Source: Buttiauxella sp. A111 (GTDB lineage: Bacteria; Pseudomonadota; Gammaproteobacteria; Enterobacterales; Enterobacteriaceae). Taken from it: DNA of 64,000 nt. Where the stretch lies: the NCBI RefSeq assembly GCF_014189855.1, contig NZ_BJFN01000001.1, positions 124,001 through 188,000 on the forward strand. The letters are read 5' to 3'. Shown here piece by piece: positions 60,879 through 64,000 of the stretch (positions are counted from its first letter, which is position 1; every line of letters begins with the position of its first letter). Both the position numbers and the translations under genes were made by a program. A model generated the notes under the pieces. The model searched no databases and was not told the origin of the DNA. It was given only the letters and a program-made list of their open reading frames with translations.

Positions 60879-62171
60879 TTATTTCACCACTTCCAGCGTG
60901 GGTGTCGGATATTTACCGTCTATCGCAGCCTGATCTGGGCCATACAGACGCATAATGATATATGCGTCTTTTTCAGGAATTGGCAGCCAGTTAGGATTAT
61001 TAGCATCACCTTTGGCACTGAGGTCAATGGTGTATAAACCATCAGCATCTGGCTTAAGTGAACGGTCACCACGGCTGTGACGATTAATGTCATTGTGCGC
61101 CATCAACATGTTGTCGGTTCCATAGACGGTAAAGGACCAGAACTGACTCACATTTGGCGCTTTGAAGTGCAGGCGGTATTTTTTACCCTCCGAACCATTG
61201 ATCGGCTGGCCGTCAGAGCCTTTATTGATCTGCAGGTAAACAGACTCTTCAGGTGGCAGCCCCCATTGTCCAATCAGGGTGCCTTCAGCAAACAGATCTC
61301 GTTTCTGGTTTTGCAGTTCTTCACGCGTCCCCAGCAGGCCCTTGGAAGATGTCATTGTCGGCAGTAACTGTTTCAGATGAGCCATACCCAGTTCTTCACC
61401 TTTCTTCGCAGCAGTGACCTGCTCTGGGGTGAAATCCGTTTTACAGGGCTCAATACCTGCAGCCTTGTACTGATCTATCCATTTTTTGTCCGCAGTCCTC
61501 ATATCTCCTTCGCACAGAACAAAGTTCACACGCTGCAACCAGGTGGTTTTTGCAGGATCCGGCCAGTTGTGCACTGTCGCTTTTGGACCGGACTCGCCAA
61601 GGTACGCGGACAACGTACGGATATTCCAGTCGTCCATGTAGCTCAACGCGTCTTTAGTGTCCTCCAGGTCGGTGGCCATGATGCGCCCCATCAGCTTCAG
61701 AATATCTGAATCCACTCGGATAACCTCGGTCACGCTGGGCGGCACTTCCCCTTTCCAGGTTCGGGAAGCAAACATAAAGTGCCCACCTTTGGTGCCACGC
61801 GTACGGGAGCCGATCATCGACGTCGTGTAATGTCCCATATCCATCGTATGGAGGATCCAATAACGACCTTTGTCCATATCCGGTACGCTGACAATGACCG
61901 GCTCAGCGCTTACGTCCAGCCAACCCTGAAGGTGTAAGGTGTCATTATTAATGGTCGGATGGTCGGTGTAAGTGTCATCCGCGAGGTGACGAATATTCTG
62001 GAAACGGTTCAGCGGTGTGTCAGTTTTCACCGCGGTGTTATAAAAGAATTTGTAGGCCTCATCCATAGAAAAACCATAGATATAAGCATCTTCAGCCATT
62101 TTATCGCTGATCTGCGCCAGAGCAGGCAGCGTAACGCCGAACAAAGCGGCGGCAAGGATTAACTTCTTCAT
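60879..62171 (-). CDS. DUF1254/DUF1214 exported protein
   Basis: 430-aa protein with a Sec signal peptide (KKLILAAALFGVTLPALA). It has an N-terminal DUF1254 part (YKFFYNTAVKTDTPLNRFQ, DDTYTDHPTINNDTLHLQGW) and a C-terminal DUF1214 part (LPPEESVYLQINKGSDGQPI, SQFWSFTVYGTDNML). The family has no firmly assigned function. Paralogous in fold to the upstream gene product. 26 nt after it, so likely co-transcribed; followed by a strong terminator. Confidence 0.87.
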   Translation of the reverse strand: MKKLILAAALFGVTLPALAQISDKMAEDAYIYGFSMDEAYKFFYNTAVKTDTPLNRFQNIRHLADDTYTDHPTINNDTLHLQGWLDVSAEPVIVSVPDMDKGRYWILHTMDMGHYTTSMIGSRTRGTKGGHFMFASRTWKGEVPPSVTEVIRVDSDILKLMGRIMATDLEDTKDALSYMDDWNIRTLSAYLGESGPKATVHNWPDPAKTTWLQRVNFVLCEGDMRTADKKWIDQYKAAGIEPCKTDFTPEQVTAAKKGEELGMAHLKQLLPTMTSSKGLLGTREELQNQKRDLFAEGTLIGQWGLPPEESVYLQINKGSDGQPINGSEGKKYRLHFKAPNVSQFWSFTVYGTDNMLMAHNDINRHSRGDRSLKPDADGLYTIDLSAKGDANNPNWLPIPEKDAYIIMRLYGPDQAAIDGKYPTPTLEVVK

Positions 62172-62197
62172 AACATGCTCCGGTAATGATGATTTGT

Positions 62198-63715
62198 TTA
62201 TACGCGTTCGAAATCAGCTAGTTTGAATGTTTTTAGATTCAGTTCATCGGTCGGACCATAGAAACGCATTGCTGGTAATGGACGTTTACCACTGGTTGGT
62301 ATCCAGTTATTTTCCAGACCTTCAGGTGCCTTCGGCCCTACATATAGCGTGACGCTACCATCGGTGTTTTCCTTCATCTTCCCGAGATCGTAAGAAGAGA
62401 GTGTCGTGCGCTCACTTTCACTGTAGATAAAGGACATGGTATCGCGGTTGTAAACGGTCAATGCCCAGAACTGTTTTACCGGCATTTTGGCGGGTACGGT
62501 GAGTTTGTAGGTCTGACCCGCTTCCAGCAGGTTGCCGTCTTTATCGGCCATACACATCAGATACTGAGTTGCCGGGCTATCACTCAGTATTTTCGGCATA
62601 TAGGTACACCAGAAATACTCGGCTGCACGATTGATCAGGTCGATACGATCTTCATAAATAAAGGTGAATGTCTTGTTGTCATCCGCCTGTAGCAGAGAGG
62701 CGTAGTGACGGTCTGGCCAGTAGAGTTTCTCTTTCGGGAAATTATCGTACCAATACTGCATATAGAACCAGGCATCGATAGCCGCCTGGCGCATTGCTTT
62801 TTTGGTTTTCTCATCAGGAGAAAAGTTAAGACCGTGGCCTATACCCAGCGATGAAAGCATCCCAAGCATGACTTTGTCCTGCTCGCGCACGGGTTCAACA
62901 CTGGCAACCGCATGAAGATCATCAAAATGGCGCTCGTCATAGTACGGCAGTGTTGGATAGCGTTTGTTACCAGGGTCGACAAATTTTTGTTGTGGTGGAT
63001 TTGCGGCTTCGGCGAGGTAATACATCCGCATACGCTTAGAGTAATGATATGCGTCTTCAGTCGTTTTCCCGGGAGCCTGGACCGAACGGAAAGCAAACGC
63101 TACGCGGAAGTTTGGTGATGGAACATGTAAATAACCTTCCGGAATCGCATCGTTGTAACCCGGTGGGGTCAGCAGGAATTTCCCCCCTTTGCCGCCATCA
63201 AGTCCTGCGGGCCCCACATCAGCAATGGTAAACTGCCATGCATCAACAATCTGGCCATACAAACTGCCATCTGCGCCTGCTGGCGGGAGCTCCAGCACGA
63301 CAGGGCCTTGTTGCAGGTCAGTAAATGCAGTGATGTAAGGTGTGGTACTGTTTGCCGTAATGGCTTCCAGATGTGGCGTTGCCGGTTTTGAGTAGGCAAT
63401 AATATCGTTATCTTTCAGCCCTAAGTTTTCAAACGCTGCGCGGCGAAAGCTGTAGATAGCCACTGCTGGCATGTTCCAGAGTACGGCTTCAAAAGCACGC
63501 TGATATTTTATCTGGTATTCAAAATCCTCTACCGAACTGACGGCTCCCTGCGGGGGCAGGCCTCCGACAGTTTCGCCTGGCTGTCCAGCGCCATAAGGAA
63601 GCGGTTTTTTCAGGGAAATGCCTTGTGCAAGGGCTGTTGAACTGTTCTTCAGTACGGCAAGACCGACAGCTGAACCTAGTGCCAGTTTATAAAAGTCTCG
63701 GCGCGAAATTGGCAT
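62198..63715 (-). CDS. DUF1254/DUF1214 protein with Tat signal
   Basis: 505-aa protein exported through the Tat system: SRRDFYKLALGSAVGLAVLK fits S/T-R-R-x-F-x-K, so the mature protein probably folds (perhaps with a cofactor) before export. Mature blocks include VLWNMPAVAIYSFRRAAFEN, the DUF1254-type central region, and the DUF1214-type AKMPVKQFWALTVYNRDTMS near the C-terminus. Start at ATG 63713-63715 with CGGAGA 8 nt upstream; ATG 63728-63730 is the alternative. Possible role in cell-envelope metabolism; not established. Confidence 0.85.
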   Translation of the reverse strand: MPISRRDFYKLALGSAVGLAVLKNSSTALAQGISLKKPLPYGAGQPGETVGGLPPQGAVSSVEDFEYQIKYQRAFEAVLWNMPAVAIYSFRRAAFENLGLKDNDIIAYSKPATPHLEAITANSTTPYITAFTDLQQGPVVLELPPAGADGSLYGQIVDAWQFTIADVGPAGLDGGKGGKFLLTPPGYNDAIPEGYLHVPSPNFRVAFAFRSVQAPGKTTEDAYHYSKRMRMYYLAEAANPPQQKFVDPGNKRYPTLPYYDERHFDDLHAVASVEPVREQDKVMLGMLSSLGIGHGLNFSPDEKTKKAMRQAAIDAWFYMQYWYDNFPKEKLYWPDRHYASLLQADDNKTFTFIYEDRIDLINRAAEYFWCTYMPKILSDSPATQYLMCMADKDGNLLEAGQTYKLTVPAKMPVKQFWALTVYNRDTMSFIYSESERTTLSSYDLGKMKENTDGSVTLYVGPKAPEGLENNWIPTSGKRPLPAMRFYGPTDELNLKTFKLADFERV

Positions 63716-64000
63716 AGCAAATCTCCGCATAATTGATTGTTTCAGAACATATCTTTATGACTATAGGACAACCTGAAATTATGTGGCGAAAACGTCTCCC
63801 TGGACGGCTACCTGTTATGATCTATTCCATAAGAGTAACCAGGCAGAAGATATCAAGCTTGTAGGAAAGAATGACCTGAGGGTCTGCATCGCAAAGTAGA
63901 TGCAGGGGGGGCGGCATATTGTGTTACCTGGTCCGCTTTTGGCACGCAGCGTACAAGCTAACCGGGCTGGAGGTCCGCTTAGAGCGAGGAGCGGAACTTT
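63716..64000. other. Right-edge stretch without a visible gene
   Basis: 285 bp upstream of the Tat-DUF1254 gene. It must include that operon's promoter, but no clear hexamers were identified. A 7-bp hairpin CTGCATC/GATGCAG (63884-63890 with 63899-63905) followed by a G7 tract is visible. No long open frame reaches the window edge. Confidence 0.4.

Noticed and set aside
63884-63912. Terminator or small RNA at the right edge
   Set aside because: A 7-bp stem followed by a G tract rather than a T tract; too little sequence remains to judge.

Overview
The window looks like a chromosomal segment of an Enterobacterales member, most probably Enterobacteriaceae outside Escherichia/Salmonella (a Kluyvera/Buttiauxella/Klebsiella-like relative; the genus cannot be fixed from sequence alone). 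The reasons are near-full-length, easily aligned counterparts of many E. coli genes: the paa cluster, tynA, tyrP, tsr, yqjHI, ydcH, yqfB, ortT, yiaWV, ydcSTUV-patD, ydcR, nfrBA-ybcH, yncJ and frmRA. Coding density is high, and no rRNA, tRNA, transposase, integrase or CRISPR array was seen.

Layout. 1-7044: phenylacetate catabolism, paaABCDEFG on the minus strand (paaG cut by the window edge) divergent from paaZ, with CRP-like and PaaX-like sites between. 7221-11317: tynA (periplasmic amine oxidase making phenylacetaldehyde from phenethylamine), a cupin gene and tyrP with TyrR boxes. 11330-12896: an ABC-type membrane domain with no ATPase, divergent from a TetR regulator across two perfect palindromes. 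12908-20542: an eight-gene minus-strand operon (two flavin monooxygenases, M20 deacylase, N-acetyltransferase, ABC importer with two binding proteins) that matches the N-acetylation/oxidation/deacetylation route for S-alkylated or S-succinylated cysteines. 20856-22527: a three-gene HipBST toxin-antitoxin locus. 22571-29328: the serine receptor tsr with a flagellar sigma-28 promoter, the metal-responsive pair yqjH-yqjI, and small genes (ydcH, yqfB, ortT, a DUF1508 gene, yiaWV, a BON lipoprotein).

29437-45464: the ydcSTUV-patD transporter/dehydrogenase operon and the MocR regulator ydcR. In E. coli these are neighbours; here they are separated by about 9 kb holding a VOC gene, a ParD/RelE-type toxin-antitoxin pair, a complete catBCA-benABCD benzoate-to-muconolactone pathway, a divergent IclR regulator and an acetyltransferase. 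45713-50908: an MFS exporter, a LysR regulator and a cyanide-insensitive type bd oxidase (cioAB) with a 40-codon DUF2474 gene. 50910-56778: nfrB-nfrA-ybcH, a c-di-GMP-linked exopolysaccharide and phage N4 receptor system. 57107-63715: an SMR exporter, yncJ, an SDR/HxlR divergent pair, frmRA for formaldehyde detoxification and two DUF1254/DUF1214 proteins.

The unifying theme is catabolism of aromatic compounds (phenethylamine, phenylacetate, benzoate, catechol) and amines, plus sulfur salvage and stress or detoxification modules. All homology statements are recognition from memory of the families; no search was run.
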